DNA from: Amoebophrya sp. AT5.2
Taxonomy: Eukaryota > Sar > Dinophyceae > Syndiniales > Amoebophryaceae
Assembly (NCBI GenBank): GCA_005223375.1
Contig: RXOD01006017.1
Span: 1 to 11,602 of the forward strand
DNA length: 11,602 nt
Direction: 5' to 3'
In this document: positions 1 through 7,258 of the stretch, piece by piece
Layout of the letters: every line of letters starts with the position of its first letter
Position numbering within the stretch: position 1 is the stretch's first letter
Translations under genes and position numbers: made by a program
The notes under the pieces: generated by a model
The model's database searches: none
Told to the model about the DNA's origin: nothing
Seen by the model: only the letters and a program-made list of their open reading frames with translations

Positions 1-206
1 TCTGCACCCCGAGAGGCCTCCGGAGATGCCTCTTCAGGATGCTACTTCGCGAAGAGCATACGTGACAGGCACAGATGACGCATCCCGCTGTGATAAAGGG
101 GCTAGGAGTCTGAACCTTTTCCCTACTCCTTCCAGTCCTGTGCCCCGCCGCCATGCAGTAGCTCAAAACTTTTAAAGTAGTTAGAAATGAAGTAGAATAA
201 ATGGCC
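1..206 (-). other. Probable intron downstream of cathepsin exon 2
   Basis: Past about 207 on the minus strand, cathepsin C similarity is lost and the frame reaches TAG at 125-123. No next exon with the expected LSPQ or GCxGG-type motifs is seen before the edge. The stretch contains an imperfect palindrome (39-59) and an acceptor-like end (TTTATCACAG, about 99-90). It is most simply intronic, with the next exon off the left edge. Confidence 0.45.
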
Positions 207-1461
207 ATAGATCCGGTTCCGCGCCGACAGCATCCGCATGCTGCTCACCATGTAGCAACTCCCGCAGTCCTTCTGGTCCATGGGCGGCTCCAGGAAGTTT
301 TTCCCCCACTCGTTTTCCCCCCGCCAGTCGAAGTTTTTGGGGAATTCGGCTGCCAGTTCCTTCATCTCGGCTGATTCGTAGGTCTCCTCCTCCAGCAACA
401 GCTGCAGCACACAGGGCGAAACCTCCGCGCCTCTACTGCTCTCCTGCGAAGCCGAGGTGTCCGACTGGGTGAGGAGAAATGGGGCGACCTGTGTCTTGCC
501 GTCCTGGCCGTTAGAAGACAACTTGCGCTGCCGCTGGAAGAACTTCCGGCGGAACTCGTCGGTGAGGGACGGCGCGGCACTCGCGCCGCAGGCTCTCCGC
601 GCGGCGCCGAGCGTCAAGGCTTGCGACGTCCGGCTGGTCGAAACCCCGCGCTCAAACAGCACGGTTGGCGGGTCATTTGACGACGCCATCGTGGTCCCCC
701 GTGGAGTCACGGTTACTTCGGAGGTTGCGGCGGTCGCGCTACTTTTCAGCATGCCTGCTTTCTGCTGGAACTCGTGCCGCAGGACGCCCGCGTACCTTTG
801 CTCGTAGGAGCTCGCCGTCCAGCCGCGATTCCCAGCGTTGATCTTCCGCGCGCGCTCGACAAGGTACTTCGTCGAGATCACCTCGCTCGTCTCGGTCGCA
901 TCGGCTTCGGCAGCAGTAGAACTAGCTTTCGTGCCGACGAGCGAAGATGTTGTCGACCGTCCTTGCTTGGCCATTTGTTGCGTCAAAACCTGCTGCAGGA
1001 AGGACATTTTCCGCTTCGAAGGCGACTTTTTCGACGTGGTGCCGCCAACCGTTGTTCCCCTTTTCTCCCGGGCGCCGGTCTTGCGGCCCTGCCGGACGCC
1101 GGTCTTGCGGCCCTGCACGCAGCCGTACCTCGCGGGTATCTCGCCACTTCGTTTTTCGGAAATCGTTTTTCCGAAACCACCGTCGTGGTACCACCCAACC
1201 AGCGTCTCCCCGCACACGGACTTCGTCTTACTCTTCCCCCCACCTGCGTCTCCGTCTGCACTTGCGGCGGAGATCTTCTCAAACTTCGAAAACGCGAACA
1301 GAGTTTCCAGGCCGAAGCGGATCTCAAACCCCTCGTCGTACACCATGGTCCAGGTGCCTGTGTTCCCCCCCCGCCGCGCCACGAGTTTCCGCTTGCGTCT
1401 AGTGTGTTTCCCAGCACTTTCCTCTACGGCTCCTCCCGGGGCGACGTTATGGTGGGACCAG
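207..1461 (-). CDS. Cathepsin C-like protease, exon 2 (partial gene)
   Basis: This exon encodes the second half of the exclusion domain and the start of the papain-fold domain of a dipeptidyl peptidase I-like cysteine protease. Exclusion-domain signatures are GTWTMVYDEGFE near 1348-1313 and CGETLVGW near 1220-1190. A long Ser/Thr/Ala/Arg-rich linker follows; it still contains a propeptide-like stretch (INAGNRGWTASSYEQRYAG, about 840-784). The mature-domain start is FDWRGENEW, then DQKDCGSCYMVSSM. The Gln of the oxyanion hole and the catalytic Cys (codon 257-255) are present. The catalytic His and Asn must lie in exons beyond the left edge. The start at 1461 is the best acceptor (CTTACCAG, then CTGG) in phase with exon 1. 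Family similarity fades after RNRIY (about 207) and the frame meets TAG at 125-123, so the exon end is uncertain; no good GT donor was seen there. The enzyme family removes dipeptides in lysosome-like compartments. The linker is much longer than in animal cathepsin C. Confidence 0.82.
1073..1116 (-). repeat. Two 20-bp direct repeats within exon 2 (24-bp period)
   Basis: The same 20-bp unit occurs at 1073-1092 and 1097-1116. It encodes a repeated GRKTG motif in the basic linker of the cathepsin C-like protein. It lies outside the conserved domains and probably reflects slippage in a low-constraint segment. Confidence 0.85.
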
Positions 1462-1825
1462 CTGGTAAGTTGGTATTACTTAAATTTTGGGGGAATCTTC
1501 GGCGTGTCTTTCGTGCGTCTTCGAAAGAGGTCCGCAGTAGGAGCAGAGGGCCGGCTTTCCGGGGTCGGGAGGCCTGACACTCCTGCACCCCATAGCTGCC
1601 AACAAATCGCCACCCTGTTCCCCTCTTTTGCCCTGCTTTCAGGGTCACGCTCGCACACCATTCTCGTCACTGGCTTTTCCTTTTCAGCTACATTCCAAAA
1701 GCTCAGCAGCTCCCAACGAGGACGAGGACGCCGCCTCTAGTGCCTACGCTGGGGCATCTTAGAAACCGCCCCAGACTGACCCTTTCGCGCCGGGTAGACT
1801 TCAGAGCGCCTTATAATAAGCTTAC
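1462..1825 (-). other. Intron 1 of the cathepsin C-like gene, introner-like ends
   Basis: The 364-nt interval runs from GTAAGC (1825-1820) to CTTACCAG (1469-1462) and joins exons 1 and 2 in phase (TG plus C). Its ends carry short repeats. A direct repeat, ACCAGATGG (1833-1825) and ACCAGCTGG (1466-1458), overlaps both borders, and the ends themselves are inverted (GGTAAG and CTTACC). Because of the direct repeat, the exact cut could slide by a few bases without changing the frame. No coding stretch was recognised inside it. Confidence 0.65.
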
Positions 1826-2184
1826 CATCTGGTTCCCTCAGCATAGACGTCGAGGTCAACCACCTCCTCGGCGAGTGTGACGCGCATCGTCTCTGTTTTC
1901 CCCCCTTCGTCATGGCCGCTCGCTCGGAACTCAGACAGCCGCCTCGGCTCCTGGTCCGCCAGGTCCGGGCGCAGATGGCCGCAGCTCGAGCGTGTGGCCG
2001 CAGCTTGATGGATGAAGATGTCAAACTCCCATGTGCCTACAACATCCGACCGCAGACAGTGCACGGGAAGGTCCGCGCTCGCAGGCTCTACGACGAGAGT
2101 AGAAAGAAAGTAGAGATGTTGAAGGTACAACAGCCTGCGCGCGAAGCAGCGCAGGAGTTCTCCCGTCCAACTTGTGACCTTCAT
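1826..2184 (-). CDS. Cathepsin C-like protease, exon 1 (signal peptide and exclusion domain start)
   Basis: The exon starts at ATG 2184-2182 and runs 119 codons plus two bases to a canonical donor (GTAAGC from 1825). Residues 18-32 (LLYLQHLYFLSTLVV) form a hydrophobic signal core, and an A-S-A site at 35-37 suggests cleavage before DLPVHC. This corresponds to the usual N-terminus of mature cathepsin C. The exclusion domain begins with Cys43 and GTWEF at 50-54, includes Cys68, and reaches the strand MRVTLAEEVVDLDVYAEG. The domain continues in exon 2, where GTWTMVY is the next expected element; this is the main reason for joining the two exons. The signal peptide implies entry into the secretory or endolysosomal route. 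The call rests on motif order across both exons, not on an alignment. Confidence 0.8.
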
Positions 2185-2842
2185 CTTCGGATCATCGCTT
2201 CACAAGCACGACCCATCTATTCTATTGTGTCGGTCAACGCCGCGGACGTGCTGCGACGTGCTCCGCCGACATTCTGCATCGCGAGAACGTCGGCGGACAG
2301 GAACGACTGCAGAGCTGACCCGGGATGCATAGCGAACGATCGGCAGACCAGGACCACGCAAAAATCGAAACAGAATCAACGCCACTTCCTCGAACGACAT
2401 GCACCAACATGATCCATCGGCGCTCGACGTCGCGGTGCCGTTTGATGATTTTAATCCTGTGGCGGTTTACTTCTTTGCTTGCCCTGATTTCTTGTCCTTC
2501 CTCCATTGCGTGCGAGTTGTTGGATTGTCAGGGGCAGGGCGGGTCTGTCCTGTGCCCTTTCTACCGGTTCTGTTTTCCCCACCTCCTGCCACTTTTATTT
2601 GCGGTCTCGAGCGTCCTGCCGTTCATTCTTCCAGATCTTGTTTCTGGGAGTGTTTCTTTTTGACTTCGTCCCCACATGCATAGGCTTTCGCATGTCTTCC
2701 TATTCGCAGACAGTGGCTAGCATGTTCCAGTGAGTATCTTCGGCAAGCCTTCCTCTACTGCCCGATTTTTGTCATCGGCCACACCCGCCAAATGCATCTA
2801 ATAAATTCTTCTACTATTTCGGCGTAGCATAAATAAGCATAC
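2185..2842. other. Intergenic region upstream of the cathepsin C-like gene
   Basis: No convincing gene lies on either strand in these 658 bases. The plus strand is pyrimidine-rich from about 2540 to 2670, which produces spurious hydrophobic ORFs. The region should hold the promoter and 5' leader of the cathepsin gene (start at 2184) and the 3' end of the hypothetical gene to its right. A minus-strand AATAAA (2599-2594) could serve the latter, but it is 240 bases past the stop. Confidence 0.5.
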
Positions 2843-2917
2843 TTATTCATTCTTGTGCCGTGGTTTTGGAGATAAAACGTCCACCAGCTCAGAGTACTTC
2901 ATGATCGTGACGTGTGC
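2843..2917 (-). CDS. Candidate terminal exon of the hypothetical host protein
   Basis: The reading AHVTIMKYSELVDVLSPKP ends with RHKNE and TAA (2845-2843). It lies in the -1 frame relative to the upstream exon. Joining 3190 to 2917 removes 272 nt, beginning GTGGGAAG and ending GTCGCGAAG, and brings the two frames into line. Support is only the frame arithmetic, the splice-like ends and the protein-like composition. The larger frame around it (3241-2843) is basic and Ser/Arg-rich and could be a chance ORF. Confidence 0.35.
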   Translation of the reverse strand, partial: AHVTIMKYSELVDVLSPKPRHKNE

Positions 2918-2939
2918 CTTCGCGACTCGTACGATCATC

Positions 2940-3184
2940 AAGCCAGGGTCTATGACGCTCCTCCTACTCGAAGAAGGGGAGGGAGGGACGACATCTGCGC
3001 GGTCCGTGCTATCGCGGGAGCGCCGGAGTGAAGTTCTCGGCATGCGGTCCACGGCTGATGTTCGACCCTTCCCGTTCGTGGACATCACGCTGCAACTCCT
3101 GCGTGCCTCACCAGCTCTTCGCACGCCTTTCTTCGGCATTTTCTCACACTCCTGCACCACCTCCGCGATCATAGACCCTGGCTT
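2940..3184. mobile_element. 245-bp segment with perfect 16-bp terminal inverted repeats (introner/MITE-like)
   Basis: AAGCCAGGGTCTATGA at 2940-2955 is the exact reverse complement of 3169-3184, and pairing breaks at both outer and inner neighbours. The interior has no gene. The segment lies inside the 272-nt stretch that appears to be spliced out of the hypothetical gene. A nonautonomous TIR element or an inverted-repeat introner fits. No target-site duplication is obvious next to the repeats. Confidence 0.55.
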
Positions 3185-3679
3185 CCCACCTCTCCACCAC
3201 CTCCGCGAGCGTATGCGATTGCGGCCTTCACCGAGGACCACGCGTCCTGGAATGTAAACGGAAACGCGAGGACACCGCCAACCTCACGTTGAGGCGGTCG
3301 TATGCAGCAAGGCATGTCCAAGTCGTACCAATGCTCAACGGTTGAGTCGTATCCAACGTGTTGGTCCACGAGGCTGGACCAATAATCGACCTCTTCCTCG
3401 ATCGGCGTGACCTCATCCCATAACGACGAGTCCGTCGAAGACGAAGAGTCCGTCGTAGAGCCCCTCGGCGGCCCCAATTCGCTTTCCCCAAGAACGTCCC
3501 GCAGCCAGCGCAGATACCGCTTGAGAAAGGGTCGTAGCCACACTCCTTTCTCTCCTCTCTCCCCGACACTTGCTTCCCCGAGCGAAACCGCCTGCGGGTA
3601 TTCCGCCCTGTTGTAGTGGACCGCCGTGACACTACCGACGATGAGCCGCAGGGCCGCAATCGCGAATTCCCGCTCGCAT
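3169..3679 (-). CDS. Hypothetical host protein, frame open up to the retroelement border
   Basis: No family is recognised. The frame is open from 3681, at the element border, down to TGA at 3171-3169, about 170 codons without an ATG at its upstream end. It reads CEREFAIAALRLIVGSVTAV at the border, then a basic helix-like stretch (RPFLKRYLRWLRDVLGESE), a Ser/Thr/Asp-rich acidic region, and WYDLDMPCCIRPP further on. The mixture of hydrophobic, basic and acidic blocks looks like a real protein rather than a chance ORF. The last codons (ARGGGGEVGSQGL) run into an inverted-repeat segment that is probably an intron, so the true exon may end near 3190. If so, the tail continues at 2917-2843. The missing N-terminus could lie beyond the far end of the element, which would make this an interrupted and probably inactive gene. 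Confidence 0.5.
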
Positions 3680-3962
3680 ATTTATTTCAGAGGCAGTGAC
3701 GTGATACGAATAGCTAGGAGCGTGCTTAACGCCCGCGTTGAAGTAGCGAGTAGTTTCGCGTAATGGTATGGTTGGTCCCAACCAACTGGCGACACGCGAC
3801 AGCGTCGTCGCCTCGGGTTACCGACGCTAGTTACAGTAGCGGAGGTCCGCGAGATCGTGATATAGCGCGCCGGTAGCGAGGCGGCAGCAGAGCGTGAGGC
3901 GGCAGTAGCGGTCATAGATCTCAAGTAACAAGTCACGAAGGCAACAAAAGTAGCAATTCCTC
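3680..3962 (-). repeat. B2: terminal direct repeat, outer copy
   Basis: This 283-bp sequence matches 4163-4445 at a constant offset of 483, with two differences (3887 g against 4370 a; 3957 t against 4440 c). It is the outermost piece of the element, next to host-like coding sequence. It contains a perfect short dyad (GGTTGG-TC-CCAACC, 3770-3783). On the minus strand it ends in AAATAAAT, which includes a possible AATAAA polyadenylation signal (3686-3681). Confidence 0.93.
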
Positions 3963-4162
3963 TGAGATCCGTGACAGCACGGCCGCGCGTGGGACACGTG
4001 TGGTGTTGCATGTAATGGGTCGTGTACGTAAGGGTGTGGAGGGCGGGTCGAAAAAATCCACCGTAAAGACAGGTTCCTAGCCACAAAGGTTACGCGTAAT
4101 GAGTTGCAGGAGGAGGCATCGCTCTCCGATCACGCCACGCTCTGCAAATAAATATACTTAAG
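3963..4162 (-). repeat. A2: 200-bp segment between the B repeats
   Basis: This is unique sequence within the window, lying between B1 and B2. In the split-repeat model it should be repeated as A1 at the far (5') end of the element, off the right edge. No ORF of interest was found in it. Its right end (4146-4162) forms one arm and the spacer of the dyad at the B1/A2 junction. Confidence 0.65.
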
Positions 4163-4170
4163 ATTTATTT
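4146..4170. promoter_or_regulatory. Candidate recombinase core site at the B1/A2 junction
   Basis: AAATAAAT (4146-4153) and ATTTATTT (4163-4170) are perfect inverted arms around a 9-base spacer that contains the junction. Outside them the arms continue as TCTGC on the A2 side and CAG on the B1 side, giving an 11-12 base imperfect arm (CTG/CAG) with one unpaired base. A circular YR element would carry this same B-A junction, so the dyad is well placed to be the recombinase-binding and strand-exchange site. Confidence 0.5.
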
Positions 4171-4445
4171 CAGAGGCAGTGACGTGATACGAATAGCTAG
4201 GAGCGTGCTTAACGCCCGCGTTGAAGTAGCGAGTAGTTTCGCGTAATGGTATGGTTGGTCCCAACCAACTGGCGACACGCGACAGCGTCGTCGCCTCGGG
4301 TTACCGACGCTAGTTACAGTAGCGGAGGTCCGCGAGATCGTGATATAGCGCGCCGGTAGCGAGGCGGCAACAGAGCGTGAGGCGGCAGTAGCGGTCATAG
4401 ATCTCAAGTAACAAGTCACGAAGGCAACAAAAGTAGCAACTCCTC
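4163..4445 (-). repeat. B1: terminal direct repeat, inner copy
   Basis: This is the inner copy of the 283-bp repeat described for B2, following the 479-base noncoding stretch after the YR stop codon. Apparent ORFs inside it repeat identically in B2 and are not supported as genes. Confidence 0.93.
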
Positions 4446-4924
4446 CAGTGTGTCGATGTAGTTAGGCATCGCGCGCAACGACTTGCGCAATTGGTGCCAT
4501 TTTGTGTGCGTGATGGGAACCGACCGTGATCTTTGGTGACCGATTCTGCGCGACATACGCGGAGAAGTCGGCGTGGACCGAGCGGTGATGATGAGAACCG
4601 AATGCGGATTCTGCTTTGTGATCGTGATGGTCCTCATCGCGGCGGAGGTTCCCCTCACGCGCCGCAGTGAGAACAGTCGTTGCGATAAGCCTTGCGTCAT
4701 CGCTCCGCACAGTCGTATTTGTAATCCAAACAATGTTACATGAGCTCCTGTGATCGTCCAGATGCATTTGCGTTTTCATTTCATGAGCGTTGTTCGTTTG
4801 CATTCGGTATTTTCGAGAAAATGTAACGGATCATACACCTCCAACGTCGACGGATCGAGTGTCGGACACACACGGCTGGGGCAACGGATTTTGAAGTATC
4901 ACAGCTGGGTTCGTATCGATGTAT
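4446..4924 (-). other. Noncoding 3' internal region of the retrotransposon
   Basis: These 479 bases lie between the YR stop codon and B1. The frames present give His/Arg-rich chance proteins with no recognisable motif. Two loosely similar stretches (about 4513-4553 and 4588-4630, each with a GAACCG followed by GATTCTGC) suggest a degenerate duplication. No gene is called. Confidence 0.55.
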
Positions 4925-6085
4925 TCAGTTTTTCTGTAGCATCTGGCCTGTAAACCAGAAGTCGGCTTCAGGGTGCACGGAGAAGTTGCAGTGCAGGTGG
5001 CTTACTATGTCCTCGGAGTAGATTTCCTCCCACATCGAGCTTTTTTCGGTCCAGCCAAAAAAGAAATTGACTCTCTGACGGAACTTCTCGCATTCCACCG
5101 AGCGCGACCCATCCTCCTGCGAAGGCATGAGTCCCAGCTCGGCTGCTCGTCTTCTCAGGTAGAGGGCGAGACCTCTGCGGATCCCGTGCGACGACGTGCC
5201 CAGCTTGCGGGCTATCGTATCGAGGGTTGCGTGTGACACTGGTAGCACTTCTATGTAGAATATGGATCTCGGTATGAAGGCGATGAAGACTTCACCCGGT
5301 GCGGGTATGGATTTGATCGACGGCACGATGGCTCTGACGAACTTCCCGTCCGCGCTAAGCTGTAGTAGGTCGCGCCTGACCGATGCGAATGAATCGCGTC
5401 TCAGGCCGGTCGACTGCCACATGACGTACACTTTTTGCTCATCTACTGTGAGGCTGTCCAGTTTTGTGAGATCTGGGGGCTGTGCCCGCTGTGGTGCATG
5501 CGTGTGAGAGTAGCGGGCGAGATTCTGGAAAGTCAGTTCCTGAAGCTGTTGACAAGCGGTATTGCCACGCTCGAGAGCGTTGATCGAGCGTAATCTCTGT
5601 GCAACTGTCGATACGTACACCTCTGGCTTCGCAAGCTCCTTATCAAAAAGGTAGTGCCCGAAAAGCTGTAAGTGTGCCCACGTCGCGTTCGGATGATGAT
5701 CACGCAGCGCCTGGCACTGTTCTCCTGTCTGGACTGACATCGGTTCCCAGAACACCTGCGGTAGATTGGTCATGGCGTAGAACATCCACACCCTCCATCT
5801 GCTGTCCCGCACCGCGATCCCTCCCGTCTCGTTGGAGTACGCGGCTTCTTCTGGCCACAAAAAGTATGTGTGGCTCTCGGAGATCGGCCATTTCGCTGAC
5901 CAAAACCTCGGTACTACGTTTGGCGCTGAGGGTCTTTTGCCCTTGTCCTCGTTCTTCTCAAAGTTGACCCACCACTCCAGTTTGCGGCGGACGCCGTTGT
6001 AATGATTACTGATCTTCCCGCGCGCGATCGCTAGCGGGTCTGCTGTAGGCTGAGGCTTCCGTCCGGCTTGGCGGAGGACCTTGCT
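4925..6085 (-). CDS. Tyrosine recombinase of the retrotransposon
   Basis: This is the strand-exchange enzyme that would integrate the element's circular DNA copy. The frame is open for 386 residues after TGA at 6088-6086 and ends at TGA 4927-4925. It contains no ATG until about residue 100, which points to joining with the upstream RNase H frame rather than independent initiation. The C-terminal half has the catalytic set in order: STGLRRDS with the first Arg (about 229-230), SHGIRRG with H-x-x-R (His300, Arg303), GW (Trp345, at the H/W position) and the nucleophile Tyr356 in SSMWEEIYS. The N-terminal 200 residues would be the core-binding part. No catalytic residue appears lost. It lies in the same frame as RNase H, 75 bases past its stop. 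Confidence 0.85.
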   Translation of the reverse strand, partial: SKVLRQAGRKPQPTADPLAIARGKISNHYNGVRRKLEWWVNFEKNEDKGKRPSAPNVVPRFWSAKWPISESHTYFLWPEEAAYSNETGGIAVRDSRWRVWMFYAMTNLPQVFWEPMSVQTGEQCQALRDHHPNATWAHLQLFGHYLFDKELAKPEVYVSTVAQRLRSINALERGNTACQQLQELTFQNLARYSHTHAPQRAQPPDLTKLDSLTVDEQKVYVMWQSTGLRRDSFASVRRDLLQLSADGKFVRAIVPSIKSIPAPGEVFIAFIPRSIFYIEVLPVSHATLDTIARKLGTSSHGIRRGLALYLRRRAAELGLMPSQEDGSRSVECEKFRQRVNFFFGWTEKSSMWEEIYSEDIVSHLHCNFSVHPEADFWFTGQMLQKN

Positions 6086-6160
6086 TCAATGAAAAAATAC
6101 AGGAATTTGTTGAAAAAGGACAAAACTAGTAGTCGAAAAGTAGTTGAGTGATGTAGGTCT

Positions 6161-7258
6161 TCAGACGTACAAATATTTCGTGGTCTTCGCGACCTCGTCC
6201 GCGACTGTGCTGATGGCACCCATAATGTCGCGCCTCTCGAAAGGGAAGTGAGTCTCGTAGCTAGTTGTGAGGTCTTTGAGTAGCTCGATGCGCGCGCACG
6301 CATCGGCCGGGTTTCTGTCCGTATTTATGTAGCCAAAAAATGAAGACGTCGCCACATCAGCGCTAGCTTGACAAATAGAGCAGATGAGTCCGGTGCTGGT
6401 AGGGCACTTGATCATCCCCTTCACTATACCGAAGGTGGCAGCTGCGTTGTCTCCCAAGAAGATGGAGTGGTTCGCGGTGACTTCATCCTTGAACAAAATC
6501 TGTGCTACCTTGATAGCGAGCAATTCGTAGCATAGTATCGTCTTTCTGCGTAACGGTGGCGGAAGTTCACTTTGGCGTAAATAAATGGAGAAGCCCTTCG
6601 CTCTGCCTCGAGCATCGAAAACGAGCCCCCCGAGGGAAACCTCGCCCTTCGACTCAGCTGCATCGGTACAGATGTGCACCCGCGGCCTGGTGGCTGCCCC
6701 CTTCGTTACGATCATGGGTTCCCGTCGCTCTACTTCTTCTTTCATTCTCGAGAGAAACAACTTGGCTGCGGTCGCGTTCTTCGACGAAACAACTTTCTGG
6801 TAAAACTGGCGCTGCGACTTGATGAGATCGCAAATGTGTCTCGTCAACGGAAGGCCGCGCTTGTGGCTCTTCCAAAAAGTAGCATGTATGAATAAACCGT
6901 TGAGCGTCTCCAACTGATGGAACAGCTCAGTCAGTTCTTCTCGGGAAACTGCCGCGGCGTCCTTGAGGATGCGCGACAGCTTCGCCGTGACTGCGTCGAC
7001 TTTTTCGGAGATCATGCGCGCCTTTTTCTCGGGCAAACTTACTATTACGCCCCATTCGTAGGGGGTAAAGTAAATTCCCAGCATTTCTATGGTCTGCCCG
7101 TACTCAGCTTGTTCACACTTTTCCGGGGCGACCGCGATCCCCATACAGGCTAAGAGCCTGCGGATCGCCTTCATATAGATGTTGGCCAGGCCCGGTGCCG
7201 CGATATAGATTAGATCATCTATATAAACTGCACACGGTATGTATCTGTAATGTTTCGT
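6161..7258 (-). CDS. Reverse transcriptase C-terminal part and RNase H
   Basis: This frame continues the polymerase from motif C onward. YIDDLIYIAAP, at residues 12-22 of the 365-residue open stretch, is the catalytic Asp pair (codons 7219-7214). Motif D-like PEKCE and motif E-like MLGIYF follow, then the thumb. The RNase H domain fills the C-terminal half with its four acidic residues in order: CTDAAES (Asp199), CYELLA (Glu245), FLGDNAA (Asp270) and RNPADACAR (Asp319). An NPAD-type ending is usual in retroelement RNase H. There is no ATG before YIDD, so the frame must be entered by a +1 shift from the upstream RT frame. It ends at TGA 6163-6161. The apparent ATG at 7174 lies after the catalytic motif and is unlikely to be the real start. 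Confidence 0.88.
   Translation of the reverse strand, partial: TKHYRYIPCAVYIDDLIYIAAPGLANIYMKAIRRLLACMGIAVAPEKCEQAEYGQTIEMLGIYFTPYEWGVIVSLPEKKARMISEKVDAVTAKLSRILKDAAAVSREELTELFHQLETLNGLFIHATFWKSHKRGLPLTRHICDLIKSQRQFYQKVVSSKNATAAKLFLSRMKEEVERREPMIVTKGAATRPRVHICTDAAESKGEVSLGGLVFDARGRAKGFSIYLRQSELPPPLRRKTILCYELLAIKVAQILFKDEVTANHSIFLGDNAAATFGIVKGMIKCPTSTGLICSICQASADVATSSFFGYINTDRNPADACARIELLKDLTTSYETHFPFERRDIMGAISTVADEVAKTTKYLYV

Noticed and set aside
838..1740. 300-residue plus-strand frame opposite cathepsin exon 2
   Set aside because: It is antisense to a stretch with clear cathepsin C motifs, has no recognisable domain, and is rich in Ser/Arg/Pro as expected from the reverse of this composition.
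2325..2733. Hydrophobic plus-strand frames that look like membrane segments
   Set aside because: The Leu/Phe/Pro-rich readings come from a pyrimidine-rich tract and appear in all three overlapping frames; no coherent protein was found.
3770..3783. Possible tRNA or primer-binding site around the GGTTGG/CCAACC dyad
   Set aside because: No cloverleaf arms or T-loop-like sequence could be found around it, and YR elements do not need a tRNA primer site.
3660..4170. CRISPR array or tandem satellite
   Set aside because: Only two long copies with a unique segment between them, next to RT and YR genes; the split-repeat terminus explains this better.
3682..4419. Two nearly identical minus-strand frames within the repeats
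   Set aside because: They are the same chance frame in B2 and B1. It includes no motif and is better explained by the repeat copies.
4416..4803. His-rich minus-strand frames after the YR gene
   Set aside because: Overlapping frames of similar length, low-complexity composition and no motif; treated as noncoding.
6161..7174. Independent gene starting at ATG 7174
   Set aside because: The same frame upstream encodes YIDDLIYI, the RT catalytic motif, so the ATG lies inside the polymerase domain.
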